Assembly (NCBI GenBank): GCA_902492855.1
Contig: CABUMU010000043.1
Span: 1 to 15,124 of the forward strand
Direction: 5' to 3'
Source: an uncultured Collinsella sp.
Lineage (GTDB): Bacteria > Actinomycetota > Coriobacteriia > Coriobacteriales > Coriobacteriaceae
DNA length: 15,124 nucleotides
The first letter of the stretch is position 1. Each line of letters opens with the position of its first letter. This document shows, piece after piece, positions 6,036-13,430 of this stretch. The position numbers were made by a program, and so were the translations under genes. Under the pieces are notes generated by a model. That model had not been told where the DNA came from and did no database searches. It saw nothing but the letters and a program-made list of their open reading frames with translations.

Positions 6036-7148
6036 ATGGCAAAGGTAAAAATCAGCGACGTCGCGCGCGAGGCCGGGGTTTCGCTGGGCACGGTTTCCAA
6101 CGCGCTCAACCACCCCGAAAAGCTGCGCCCCGAGACCCTCAAGCTCATCAACGAGACCATCAATCGCCTTGGCTACCTGCCCAACCAAAGCGCTCGTCAG
6201 CTCGCGGGCGGCGCCACCAAGTCCTTTGGCCTGGTGCTCCCCCGTCTCGATCACGGCTTTTCGCTCCAAATCGCCAGCGGCGCCCACAACGAGGCTCGCA
6301 AGCACGGCTATGACTTGCTCATCGCCAACGCCGATAACGACGATATTCTCCAGGACCATTACCTGCGCTACTTTATGGGCACCCAGATGTCCGGCGTCAT
6401 GGTTCAGCCCATGGCGTCCCCCGACTGGCATCCGGCCATGACTAAAATGCCCGTGCCGATCGTCCACCTGGACATCCATTGCTCCGAGCCCGGCTACTAC
6501 GTAGCGGCCGACAACGAGGCCCAGGGTCGCATCATTGCCGAACTCGCCATCGCCCGCGGCGCGCACCATATTGTCGTCGTCGGCCGAGCAGCATTTATGC
6601 AGCTCACCCTACGCGTGCTTGGCATTCAAAAGGCCCTCGCTCTGCACCCCGATATCAAGATCGAAGTCATCGACGCCGGCGAATGGAATACCGCTGCCGA
6701 CGGCTACGGCATCGGTGCCCAAATCGCCGAGCGCCCCGCAAACGAACGCCCCGATTTTGTCGTCGGCCTGACCGACGTGTTGGCCTCGGGCGTTATCTCG
6801 GCGCTGGTCGACAAGGGCATCTCTGTCCCCGGGCAAGTACGCGTAGCAGGCTGCGATGGCAACCCACTCGCTTGGAGCGGATCGGTCCCGCTCACTACGG
6901 TGGCACCCCCGGGCTACGAGATTGGCCGCAAGGGCGTTCAATTGCTCATGGAGCAAATCGAGAACAAGGCGCCGGCGAAGACCAAGCACGTCCGCATCGG
7001 CTCTGCCGCGCGCACCGTCACCGCAGTCACCGCCGCCGAGGATATCAACCGCCAAGAACTGGTACGTCCGTTCCTACTGGAGCGCGCCAGCACCCAGGCA
7101 AGCACCCAGACCGACGCTACGGCCATCAACCTCGGTGCGTATCTATAG
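6036..7148 (+). CDS. LacI-family transcriptional regulator
   Basis: The 370-residue protein has a classic LacI helix-turn-helix at residues 5-24 (ISDVAREAGVSLGTVSNALN), a hinge near 50-60, and a periplasmic-binding-protein-like effector domain (about 65-335). Conserved family features include GLVLPR, YYVAADNEAQG and VRVAGCDGNPLAW. The start at 6036 is supported by AAAGGGG five bases upstream and by the HTH beginning a few residues in. A tail of about 30 residues follows the usual end of the fold, with ASTQASTQTDAT low complexity. Such regulators sense a sugar or nucleoside; none can be named here, and no sugar transporter or hydrolase is adjacent. It converges on the HAD gene through a shared hairpin. 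Confidence 0.93.
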   Translation: MAKVKISDVAREAGVSLGTVSNALNHPEKLRPETLKLINETINRLGYLPNQSARQLAGGATKSFGLVLPRLDHGFSLQIASGAHNEARKHGYDLLIANADNDDILQDHYLRYFMGTQMSGVMVQPMASPDWHPAMTKMPVPIVHLDIHCSEPGYYVAADNEAQGRIIAELAIARGAHHIVVVGRAAFMQLTLRVLGIQKALALHPDIKIEVIDAGEWNTAADGYGIGAQIAERPANERPDFVVGLTDVLASGVISALVDKGISVPGQVRVAGCDGNPLAWSGSVPLTTVAPPGYEIGRKGVQLLMEQIENKAPAKTKHVRIGSAARTVTAVTAAEDINRQELVRPFLLERASTQASTQTDATAINLGAYL

Positions 7149-7173
7149 CACGCCCGCAAGTATGCTAAGTCGC

Positions 7174-7223
7174 CGCTTAAGCAAAAGGGGCCCGACCATT
7201 GCCGGGCCCCTTTTGCTTAAGCG
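7174..7223. terminator. Bidirectional terminator, perfect 21-bp stem
   Basis: Positions 7174-7194 pair without mismatch with 7203-7223 across an eight-base loop. The core is AAAAGGGGCCCG/CGGGCCCCTTTT, so both strands carry GC stem followed by TTTT, extended by GCTTAAGC at both ends. It separates convergent LacI and HAD genes. Confidence 0.93.
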
Positions 7224-7261
7224 CAAACATGGGCAATCGCTCGTTTCAACACCGCAATTGT

Positions 7262-7912
7262 CTAGCGCACGGCCTTGACTGCCGCTGCCAGGTCGAACAA
7301 CGTATCGAGCACGGCCTCGCAGCCATCCACCACGTCCTGCGGCAGCGGCACAATATCGGGGACGGCAAAGACGTGGCAGCCAGCCGTAATGCCCGAAACG
7401 CAGCCGTTGCGCGAATCCTCGACCACGGCACATTCCTCGGGAGCAAAGCCCGCGCGCTCGCAGGCGAGCAGATACATCTCGGGGTCGGGCTTGCCGTGCA
7501 CGACGTCCTCGCCACACGTTACCGTTTCAAACTTGTCAAAAAGACCGAATGCTTTAAGGTTGCGCTCGGCGGTAACGTGGCGCGACGACGTCGCAAGGCC
7601 CACGTGATAGCCCGCCGCCAGCAGCTCGTCTAGACACTCAGCGGCGCCGGCCTTAAGCTCCAGCTCGGTTTCGACCATCTCGTCGCGAATCTCCTTGTGG
7701 CGGACATAGATCGCCTCGGCGGTCTCGTGGCTGCCGTAATGCTTATCGAGGATGTCCATAACATCGGGCAGCGTGCGGCCGATAAACTGATGGATCAGCG
7801 CATCATCAATCGCGAGCCCCAGCTCAGCGGCGCCTGCCTTCCAGGCCTTAATCCCCAAACGCTCGGTATCAACCAGCGTTCCATCCATGTCAAAAATAAC
7901 AGCCTTGATCAT
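7262..7912 (-). CDS. HAD-superfamily hydrolase, beta-phosphoglucomutase-like subfamily
   Basis: The 216-residue cytosolic protein has all HAD motifs: I at 8-12 (DMDGT; nucleophile Asp8, acid/base Asp10), II at 107-110 (ATSS), III Lys141 in GKPDP, and IV at 165-167 (EDS). The helical cap between motifs I and II (about 16-85) is of the C1 type seen in beta-phosphoglucomutases and small sugar-phosphate phosphatases. Substrate cannot be decided from sequence. The frame extends 29 codons further upstream, but the start at 7912 follows GGGGGA and places the motif at the usual distance from the N-terminus. It is divergent from larE and convergent with the LacI gene. A link between this enzyme and that regulator is possible but unsupported. 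Confidence 0.92.
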   Translation of the reverse strand: MIKAVIFDMDGTLVDTERLGIKAWKAGAAELGLAIDDALIHQFIGRTLPDVMDILDKHYGSHETAEAIYVRHKEIRDEMVETELELKAGAAECLDELLAAGYHVGLATSSRHVTAERNLKAFGLFDKFETVTCGEDVVHGKPDPEMYLLACERAGFAPEECAVVEDSRNGCVSGITAGCHVFAVPDIVPLPQDVVDGCEAVLDTLFDLAAAVKAVR

Positions 7913-8085
7913 ATCGGTCCCCCATCGACTCTCGCTGTCGCGTTGCTGCAACTCTACCGCATTTGGCAACTTGTATATAACGTATATGCCATATTGCACT
8001 TTCGTTACACAGATAGAAGTCTTATGGCAAGTAACGCATTAGGATTATAGTTTTCGATCGAGTACTCAACGATAAGGATCGTTTC

Positions 8086-8964
8086 ATGATTTTAGACACC
8101 ACGGCACCCGCAGAGGAGCTTCAAGACAAGCTATCGGCGCTCGAACAGCTGCTTTTGGCATACGGGCGCGTGGCTATCGGGTTTTCCGGCGGCGTTGACA
8201 GCAGCTTTTTGGCCGCCGTATGCGCCCGCATCATGCCTACCAATACCCTCCTCGTCCATCTCACCACGCCGCTCATCGGCACGCCCGAGCAGGCTTCGTT
8301 TGAGCGGTCCGTTGATGGACAAGCCAATGAAGGGGCACATTTTAAGCTCCCCGTGCTCAATCTTTCGGTGGATCAGCTGCAGCTCCCCCAAGTAGCCTGC
8401 AACGATGCTAATCGCTGCTACCACTGCAAGCACGCCGGCTTTACCGCCATCGTCAACCACGCCAAGTCGCTCGGCTTTCCCACCGTCATCGATGGCAGCA
8501 ATGCAAGCGATCGCGGCGACTACCGCCCTGGTATGCGCGCGGCAAAAGAGCTCGGCGTACGCTCCCCTCTCATGGAGGTCGGCTTTACCAAGGACGAAGA
8601 GCGCGAGCTGCTGCGCGCATGGGGCTATCCCGTTTGGAACCTGCCGGCGGGAGCATGTCTTGCCACGCGCGTTCCCACGGGCGAGGAGCTTACGCGCGAG
8701 AAGGTCGATTTAATCCGCGCCTGCGAGGATTACCTGCACGATCTTGATCTGGCACAGGTACGCGCGCGCTTGATCGGCGGCTGCATGCATATCGAGGCCG
8801 CATCCGCAGATGTTGCCAAGATTGCCGCCCTCGGCGGTGCCGCCATCGACGACAAGGGCAAGACCCCGCTGCCCGCCGTTATCGAGTCCGCGCTGCGCGA
8901 GCTGGGCTGCGACCATATCTCCCCCGAGGTCACCCCCTACATTCACGGTGCCATGAATCAGTAA
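8086..8964 (+). CDS. larE: LarE-type ATP-dependent sulfur transferase (nickel-pincer cofactor synthesis)
   Basis: The 292-residue protein belongs to the LarE/PP-loop family, which adenylates the pyridinium dicarboxylate precursor and inserts sulfur to make the thiocarboxylates of the nickel-pincer nucleotide used by lactate racemase (LarA). The PP-loop SGGVDSS is at residues 34-40. Cys111 and Cys114 (RCYHCKH) plus Cys191 (ACLATR) form the three-cysteine pattern of the [4Fe-4S]-dependent LarE type, as opposed to the single-Cys sacrificial type. DGSNASDRGDYRPG (136-149) is the family's substrate-side motif. The start follows AAGGA by eight bases. larA, larB and larC are not in the window, so it is an orphan here. 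Its stop codon overlaps copy 2 of the hairpin repeat. Confidence 0.93.
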   Translation: MILDTTAPAEELQDKLSALEQLLLAYGRVAIGFSGGVDSSFLAAVCARIMPTNTLLVHLTTPLIGTPEQASFERSVDGQANEGAHFKLPVLNLSVDQLQLPQVACNDANRCYHCKHAGFTAIVNHAKSLGFPTVIDGSNASDRGDYRPGMRAAKELGVRSPLMEVGFTKDEERELLRAWGYPVWNLPAGACLATRVPTGEELTREKVDLIRACEDYLHDLDLAQVRARLIGGCMHIEAASADVAKIAALGGAAIDDKGKTPLPAVIESALRELGCDHISPEVTPYIHGAMNQ

Positions 8965-9071
8965 CCTGCCAATAAGGGACAGGTTTATTTTGGCGGGTTT
9001 TATCTGGGGAAACGCAAAATAGCCCCACATACACAACCACCGCAGCTCCATATGAGGCAAATGAATCAGTA
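8953..9071. repeat. 11-bp direct repeat flanking hairpin repeat copy 2
   Basis: ATGAATCAGTA occurs at 8953-8963, encoding the final Met-Asn-Gln of LarE and the start of its stop codon, and again at 9061-9071. The second copy would read Met-Asn-Gln-TAG. The 97 bases between contain the hairpin repeat. This is the pattern left by an insertion with target duplication or by a local duplication of the gene end. The rest of the 8965-9167 gap holds no other gene or clear terminator. Confidence 0.7.
8963..9015 (+). repeat. Dispersed hairpin repeat, copy 2
   Basis: The element begins within the larE stop codon. AACCTGCCAATA (8963-8974) and TTTTGGCGGGTT (8988-8999) form the 12-position stem with one G-U and one mismatch; the 13-base loop is identical to copy 1. 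The following TTATCTGGGGAAACGC is also conserved. The placement on a stop codon is the same as for copy 1. Confidence 0.9.
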
Positions 9072-9167
9072 GCGTCTATCCCAAATCTTGAGTATTTGTT
9101 CGACAGAACGGCCCCTGCCGGCTCCTGCTAGACTGGTAGATTCCCAACCGTCCATCCAGGAGCCTCA

Positions 9168-10151
9168 ATGTCGCGCAAGCCCGCCTACAAGCAAGTACTT
9201 TCCATCGGCACCGCCGTGGTGCTCGGGTTTGCGCTGTTTACGGGATCGCTCGACGGAGCGCCCAAGTTGCTGTCGCCGCAAAGCGATGAGCAGGCGGTAG
9301 CTCTGGCCGAGAAACAAAACGAAAGTCCCAGCCGCACCGACGACGAGGCGGACCTGGTCGCTCGGCTCGAATCGGGAACGGCGAGCTCCTCGGACCCTCA
9401 AAACGGCCAGGACCCTGGCGATGGCTCTGAATCCGCCGCAACCGACACCGGTGACGACACTTCCACAGACAGCGCCGCCACCCCCATCGACGAGGTCGAA
9501 AACCCCGATCTCCACCGCGCCCGCGGCGTATATCTCAGCAGCATTCCCGACTACGCCGGCAACCCCTACGTTGCCCTGCGCGCCGACAGCACGCACCCGC
9601 TCGGCACGCCATCATTCACACTCGATGAATACGATCGCGCCACCGAAGAGGGCTGCTTTAAGAAATTCTCCAAGCTCGACAGCCTGGGCCGCACTCGCAA
9701 GGCGCTCGCCTGCGTGGGCCCCGAGTCACTCGGTCAAGGCAAGCGCGGCGATATCTCGCGTATCCATCCTGCCGGTTGGCACCAGCAGCGCTACGACTTT
9801 ATTCCGGGCCAGAGCCTCTACAACCGCTGCCACCTTATCGCCTGGTCACTCTGCGGCGAGAACGCCAATCGCAAGAATCTCCTCACCGGTACGCGTTATC
9901 TCAACGAGACGGGTATGCTGCCGTTTGAAGAGCAGATTCTCAACTATATTCGCGATACGGGCAACCATGTGCTCTACCGCGTCACGCCCATGTATAACGA
10001 AGAGGAACTTGTCTGCCGCGGCATGCGCCTTGAGGCGCAATCGGTCGAGGACCACGGCAAGACCCTCTGCTTCCACGTATATTGCTACAACCTGCAGCCG
10101 CACGTGCAGATCGACTACGCCACCGGCCGCAATCAGGCCTCGGGAGACTAG
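9168..10151 (+). CDS. Secreted or membrane-anchored DNA/RNA non-specific endonuclease (EndA-like)
   Basis: The 327-residue protein has an uncleaved-type signal/anchor (hydrophobic 10-26 after a basic start), a Ser/Asp/Glu-rich linker (about 36-115) and a C-terminal nuclease domain of the Endonuclea_NS_2 type. The catalytic motif, DRGH in pneumococcal EndA, reads NRCH at 219-222, with His222 as the general base. The metal-binding Asn region follows (ENANRKNLLTGTRYLN, 231-246), and VQIDYATG near the end matches EndA. Seven cysteines in the domain (163, 182, 221, 229, 283, 301, 306) fit an exported, disulfide-stabilised enzyme. Likely roles are degradation of extracellular DNA or nutrient scavenging. 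The start follows AGGAG by six bases. It converges on the EF-G-like gene. Confidence 0.9.
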   Translation: MSRKPAYKQVLSIGTAVVLGFALFTGSLDGAPKLLSPQSDEQAVALAEKQNESPSRTDDEADLVARLESGTASSSDPQNGQDPGDGSESAATDTGDDTSTDSAATPIDEVENPDLHRARGVYLSSIPDYAGNPYVALRADSTHPLGTPSFTLDEYDRATEEGCFKKFSKLDSLGRTRKALACVGPESLGQGKRGDISRIHPAGWHQQRYDFIPGQSLYNRCHLIAWSLCGENANRKNLLTGTRYLNETGMLPFEEQILNYIRDTGNHVLYRVTPMYNEEELVCRGMRLEAQSVEDHGKTLCFHVYCYNLQPHVQIDYATGRNQASGD

Positions 10152-10214
10152 GGCCGACCAAGCTGCCCCAAAACCTACCATGATCCGTTTTCCTCCGTCC
10201 TCAAGGGATCAAAT

Positions 10215-10246
10215 AAGGCCGCCCCGGTTACCCAGGGCGGCCTTTT
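10215..10246. terminator. Intrinsic terminator between the nuclease and EF-G-like genes
   Basis: AAGGCCGCCC (10215-10224) and GGGCGGCCTT (10235-10244) form a perfect 10-bp stem followed by TT on the plus strand, giving a run of four T. On the minus strand the stem is followed by ATTTGATCC, so it may serve both convergent genes. Confidence 0.88.
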
Positions 10247-10279
10247 CGTCAGCACCTATATTGCAGGCAAAATCACACG

Positions 10280-12355
10280 CTACTTGGCGCGGCCCTCCTC
10301 ATAGCGCTCGACCAGCTTGGCCTGAACGTCATAAGGCACCTGTTCGTAGCCCGCGGGCTTCATGGTAAAGTCGCCCGTACCGCGCGTGATAGAGCGCAGG
10401 CGCGTCGAGTAATCCGTCAGCTCTGCCAGCGGCGCCTGGGCGATGACCACGGTGTCACCGCGCTCATCGGTCTCCATGCCCGTCACGCGACCGCGCGAGG
10501 CCGAGATGTCGCCCATCACGGCGCCGGCGTAGCTCTCGGGGATAGTCACCGTGATTTCCTCGATGGGCTCCAGCACCACCGGGTCGGCATCGGCGCATGC
10601 CTTGCGCAGGCCGATGCGAGCCGCCGCGCGGAACGCCATCTCGTTGGAGTCGACGCTGTGATACGAACCGTCGTACACAGCCACGCGAATGCCCGTGAGC
10701 GGATAGCCGGCAATGATGCCGTCCTTCATGGTCTCCTGGACGCCCTTGTCCACGGCGGGGATCAGCGAGCGCGGAATGCGGCCGCCCACGACCTCATCCA
10801 CAAACTCGTAGCCGTCGCTCGTGCCGTCGGGCCCAATAAGCGGCTCCACGCGCAGCCAGCAGTCGCCGTACTGACCGGCACCACCGGTCTGCTTCTTGTG
10901 GCGGCCCTGGGCGCTCGCCGTGCGGCGGATGGTCTCGCGATACGGAATGCGGATCGGCACGCTCTTGGCCGCGACCTTGGTGCGATCCTCCAGACGGTTG
11001 AGCAGCACCGAAACCTGCGCCTCACCCACGGCGGAGATGATAGTCTGGCCCGTCTCCTCGTCGCGGTCAATGCTCATGGTCGGATCAGCCTTGCACGCCT
11101 TCTCGATAAACGTATAGAGCTTCTCTTCGTCGCCACGGTTCTCGGCCTCGATGGCAATGCGGTACTGCGAGTTGGGGAACTTAAACGCCGCCGCCTCGAC
11201 CTTACCGGTAATGGAGAGTGTGTCACCCGTCTCGGCAGCCAGCTTGGGCGCCACGATGATGTCACCGGCATAGGCGTGACCGACCTCGGTCATGTCACGG
11301 CCGCACATCACATACAGGTGGGCCAGACGATCGCTCTTGCGGGTACGCGCGTTGATCAGCTCAAGACCCGGCTCAAGCGTACCCGTCAGCACCTTGATAA
11401 AGCTGATGCGACCCTGCTGCGGATCGGCCAGGGTCTTAAACACAAACGCCACCGGACGGTCATCGTCACTCGAGATTTTGAGCGAATCACCGTCGATGAG
11501 CGGCATCTCGCCGTAGTCCGTCGGCGCCGGGAAGTATGTGGCGATGTCGTCCATCAGCGAGTTGACGCCCTGCTCCTTAATGCAATCGCCCGCAAAGACC
11601 GGCACAAAGATGCGCTCGGCAATCGCCTTCGACAGCAGGCCTTCAAGCTCCTCCTGCGTCAGCGTCTCCTCGCCCTCCAGGTACTTCATCATCAGCTCGT
11701 CGTCGGCCTCGGCCACCAGCTCGCACAGATGGTCGTGGGCCTCCTCGGCCTGGGCACGATACTCCTCGGGAATCTCCGACTCAACGGCTTCGGCGCCGTT
11801 GCAGTGGCGCGCCTTCATGCGCACCAGGTCGATGATGCCGTCAAAGTCCTCGCCCTCGCCCCAGGGAAGGGTCACGGCGCCCAGGCGCGTGCCAAAGCGC
11901 TCTTGCAGCAGGTCCATCGTGGTCGCAAAGCTAGCCTCGGCGCGCGACAGGCGGTTTACGAACACCGCACGCGCCAGGCGCAGGTCCTCGGCGGCATACC
12001 AGAGCTTAACTGTCGTAGGCTGCGGGCCGGCCTCGGCGTCGACCACAAACAGAGCCGTCTCGCAGACGCTCATCGCGGCAAAGGCGTCGCCGATAAAATC
12101 GGGGTAGCACGGGGCATCGAGCACATTGATGCGCGCGCCCTTCCAGTCGATCGGCGCAATGGTCGTCGAGATGGAAAACGCACGCTTAACCTCTTCAGGG
12201 TCATAGTCGAGCGTGGGCTTGGTGCCGTCGTGGCCGCCCAGGCGGGCGGTCTTGCCGGAAAGGTGGAGCATGGCCTCGGCGAGTGAAGTCTTGCCCACCC
12301 CGCCTTGGCCTACGAGCACCACGTTCCTTACGTTACCGGTCTTGGGAGCACCCAT
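10280..12355 (-). CDS. Elongation factor G-like translational GTPase (EF-G2 type)
   Basis: The 691-residue protein has the full five-domain EF-G layout. The P-loop GQGGVGKT is at 16-23. The switch II motif, DTPGH in canonical EF-G, reads DAPCYPDF at 80-87, replacing the catalytic His with Tyr84. The G4 motif NKxD is changed to NRLS (134-137), so guanine recognition may be altered. Domain IV (GGAGQYGDCWLRVEP) and domain V (PESYAGAVMGDISASRGRV ... LRSITRGTG) are well kept. EF-G2 proteins of actinobacteria share the Tyr in switch II; their role is unclear and they are usually not essential. The start at 12355 has a perfect AGGAGG five bases upstream. It stands alone, far from ribosomal genes, so it is probably a paralogue of a fusA elsewhere. 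Confidence 0.93.
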   Translation of the reverse strand: MGAPKTGNVRNVVLVGQGGVGKTSLAEAMLHLSGKTARLGGHDGTKPTLDYDPEEVKRAFSISTTIAPIDWKGARINVLDAPCYPDFIGDAFAAMSVCETALFVVDAEAGPQPTTVKLWYAAEDLRLARAVFVNRLSRAEASFATTMDLLQERFGTRLGAVTLPWGEGEDFDGIIDLVRMKARHCNGAEAVESEIPEEYRAQAEEAHDHLCELVAEADDELMMKYLEGEETLTQEELEGLLSKAIAERIFVPVFAGDCIKEQGVNSLMDDIATYFPAPTDYGEMPLIDGDSLKISSDDDRPVAFVFKTLADPQQGRISFIKVLTGTLEPGLELINARTRKSDRLAHLYVMCGRDMTEVGHAYAGDIIVAPKLAAETGDTLSITGKVEAAAFKFPNSQYRIAIEAENRGDEEKLYTFIEKACKADPTMSIDRDEETGQTIISAVGEAQVSVLLNRLEDRTKVAAKSVPIRIPYRETIRRTASAQGRHKKQTGGAGQYGDCWLRVEPLIGPDGTSDGYEFVDEVVGGRIPRSLIPAVDKGVQETMKDGIIAGYPLTGIRVAVYDGSYHSVDSNEMAFRAAARIGLRKACADADPVVLEPIEEITVTIPESYAGAVMGDISASRGRVTGMETDERGDTVVIAQAPLAELTDYSTRLRSITRGTGDFTMKPAGYEQVPYDVQAKLVERYEEGRAK

Positions 12356-12598
12356 GATGACCTCCTTGCAGGGCCGCGCGCAATGCGCGACGCCAACGGG
12401 GAGAGTTCGCGGTCGGTGCCATCCCGGGAGCAGCATGGTCGGCAGCCGAGCCGACTCACCCTCCAAATGTCCTATGCCACCACCCTACCCTCACGGGCGG
12501 CTGTCCATGCATACCTTTCGGCGCACGTATGAATACAGGCGGCGAGAGGAAGAGACAAGCTTGTGAGGCGATTATTGAACCCCGTCGATGCAAACAAA
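12356..12598 (-). promoter_or_regulatory. Upstream region of the EF-G-like gene
   Basis: This gap contains the EF-G-like promoter and leader but no gene I can support. A weak minus-strand promoter candidate is TTGTCT, 17 bases, TATTCA, about 165-195 bases upstream of the start. In the leader, CGCGC-AAT-GCGCG forms a small hairpin about 15 bases before the ribosome site, and GTCGGC-N6-GCCGAC forms another further up. These could tune translation, but nothing matches a known riboswitch. Confidence 0.25.
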
Positions 12599-12632
12599 AA
12601 GCCGCCACAGACCGTAAGACCCGCGGCGGCTT
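12599..12632 (-). terminator. Intrinsic terminator of the amino-acid ABC operon
   Basis: AAGCCGCC (12599-12606) pairs with GGCGGCTT (12625-12632). Read on the minus strand the stem is followed by a run of T (TTTTTG), a standard terminator 34 bases after the ATPase stop codon. Confidence 0.88.
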
Positions 12633-12665
12633 CGCCTCAAGTAATAGTTGAGTAAATACCTGAGC

Positions 12666-13430
12666 CTATCCCTCGATACGGCTCAAGAACTCACGGGTAC
12701 GCTGCTCACGCGGATGGTCGATGACCTGCTCGGCAGGACCCTCCTCGACAATGCGGCCTCCGTCCATAAAGACCACGCGATCGGCAACATCGCGCGCAAA
12801 CTGCATCGCGTGGGTCACGATCACCATCGTCATATTCTGCGCGGCAAGGTCTTTAATGACACGCAGCACCTCGGCCGTTAGCTCGGGATCGAGCGCCGAG
12901 GTCGGCTCGTCAAAGAACAAGATCTCCGGGTCGAGCGCCAAGGCGCGGGCAATACTCACGCGCTGTTGCTGACCGCCCGAAAGCTCACACGGCACCTTGT
13001 TCTCGTTGCCCGTCAGCCCCATTTGCGCAATCAGCTCGTGAGCGCGAGCTTCCGCCTGCTCGCGCGGGCGCTTAAGCACGCGGATCGGCGCGTCGATGAT
13101 GTTTTTCATCACGGTATAGTGCGGGAACAGGTTGTAATTTTGGAACACCAGGCCGAATCGCGAGCGCGCCTGCTTGGGCACATCGCCCTTCGCATAGACC
13201 GCGCTCGAACCCGCATCCGTCGCAACGGCAAGGTCGCCAAACGAGAGCGAGCCGCCGTCGAGTGTCTCGAGCAGCGTGGCACACCGCAGCAGCGTGGACT
13301 TACCGCCACCCGAAGGTCCGATAATCGCCACGACCTCGCCACGCTTCACCTCAAGCGAGATATCCTTGAGCACCTCATTGCCGCCAAACGCCTTGCGCGC
13401 GTTTTCGATTTTCATCACTGAGTTAGTCAT
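12666..13430 (-). CDS. Amino-acid ABC transporter, ATP-binding protein
   Basis: The 254-residue ATPase of the polar-amino-acid (GlnQ/HisP) family powers uptake from the cytoplasmic face. Walker A GPSGGGKS is at 38-45, Q-loop Gln97 in FQNYNLFPH, signature LSGGQ at 150-154, Walker B ILFFDE at 170-175 with Glu175, and His207 in VTHAM. Compared with GlnQ it has a modest insertion near residues 70-88 (TDAGSSAVYAKGDVPKQ) before the Q-loop; such inserts occur in several amino-acid ABC ATPases. The start at 13430 overlaps the permease stop in ATGACTAA, an eight-base overlap that indicates translational coupling; no strong ribosome site of its own is visible. An internal ATG five codons on is a less likely start. 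Confidence 0.95.
   Translation of the reverse strand: MTNSVMKIENARKAFGGNEVLKDISLEVKRGEVVAIIGPSGGGKSTLLRCATLLETLDGGSLSFGDLAVATDAGSSAVYAKGDVPKQARSRFGLVFQNYNLFPHYTVMKNIIDAPIRVLKRPREQAEARAHELIAQMGLTGNENKVPCELSGGQQQRVSIARALALDPEILFFDEPTSALDPELTAEVLRVIKDLAAQNMTMVIVTHAMQFARDVADRVVFMDGGRIVEEGPAEQVIDHPREQRTREFLSRIEG

Noticed and set aside
3764..9015. CRISPR array made from the three hairpin repeats
   Set aside because: The copies are kilobases apart, in both orientations, with genes between them and no regular spacers or cas genes.
10658..12286. A 542-codon open frame on the plus strand opposite the EF-G-like gene
   Set aside because: It is the antisense shadow of a well-conserved GTPase; it shows no family motifs and no ribosome site.
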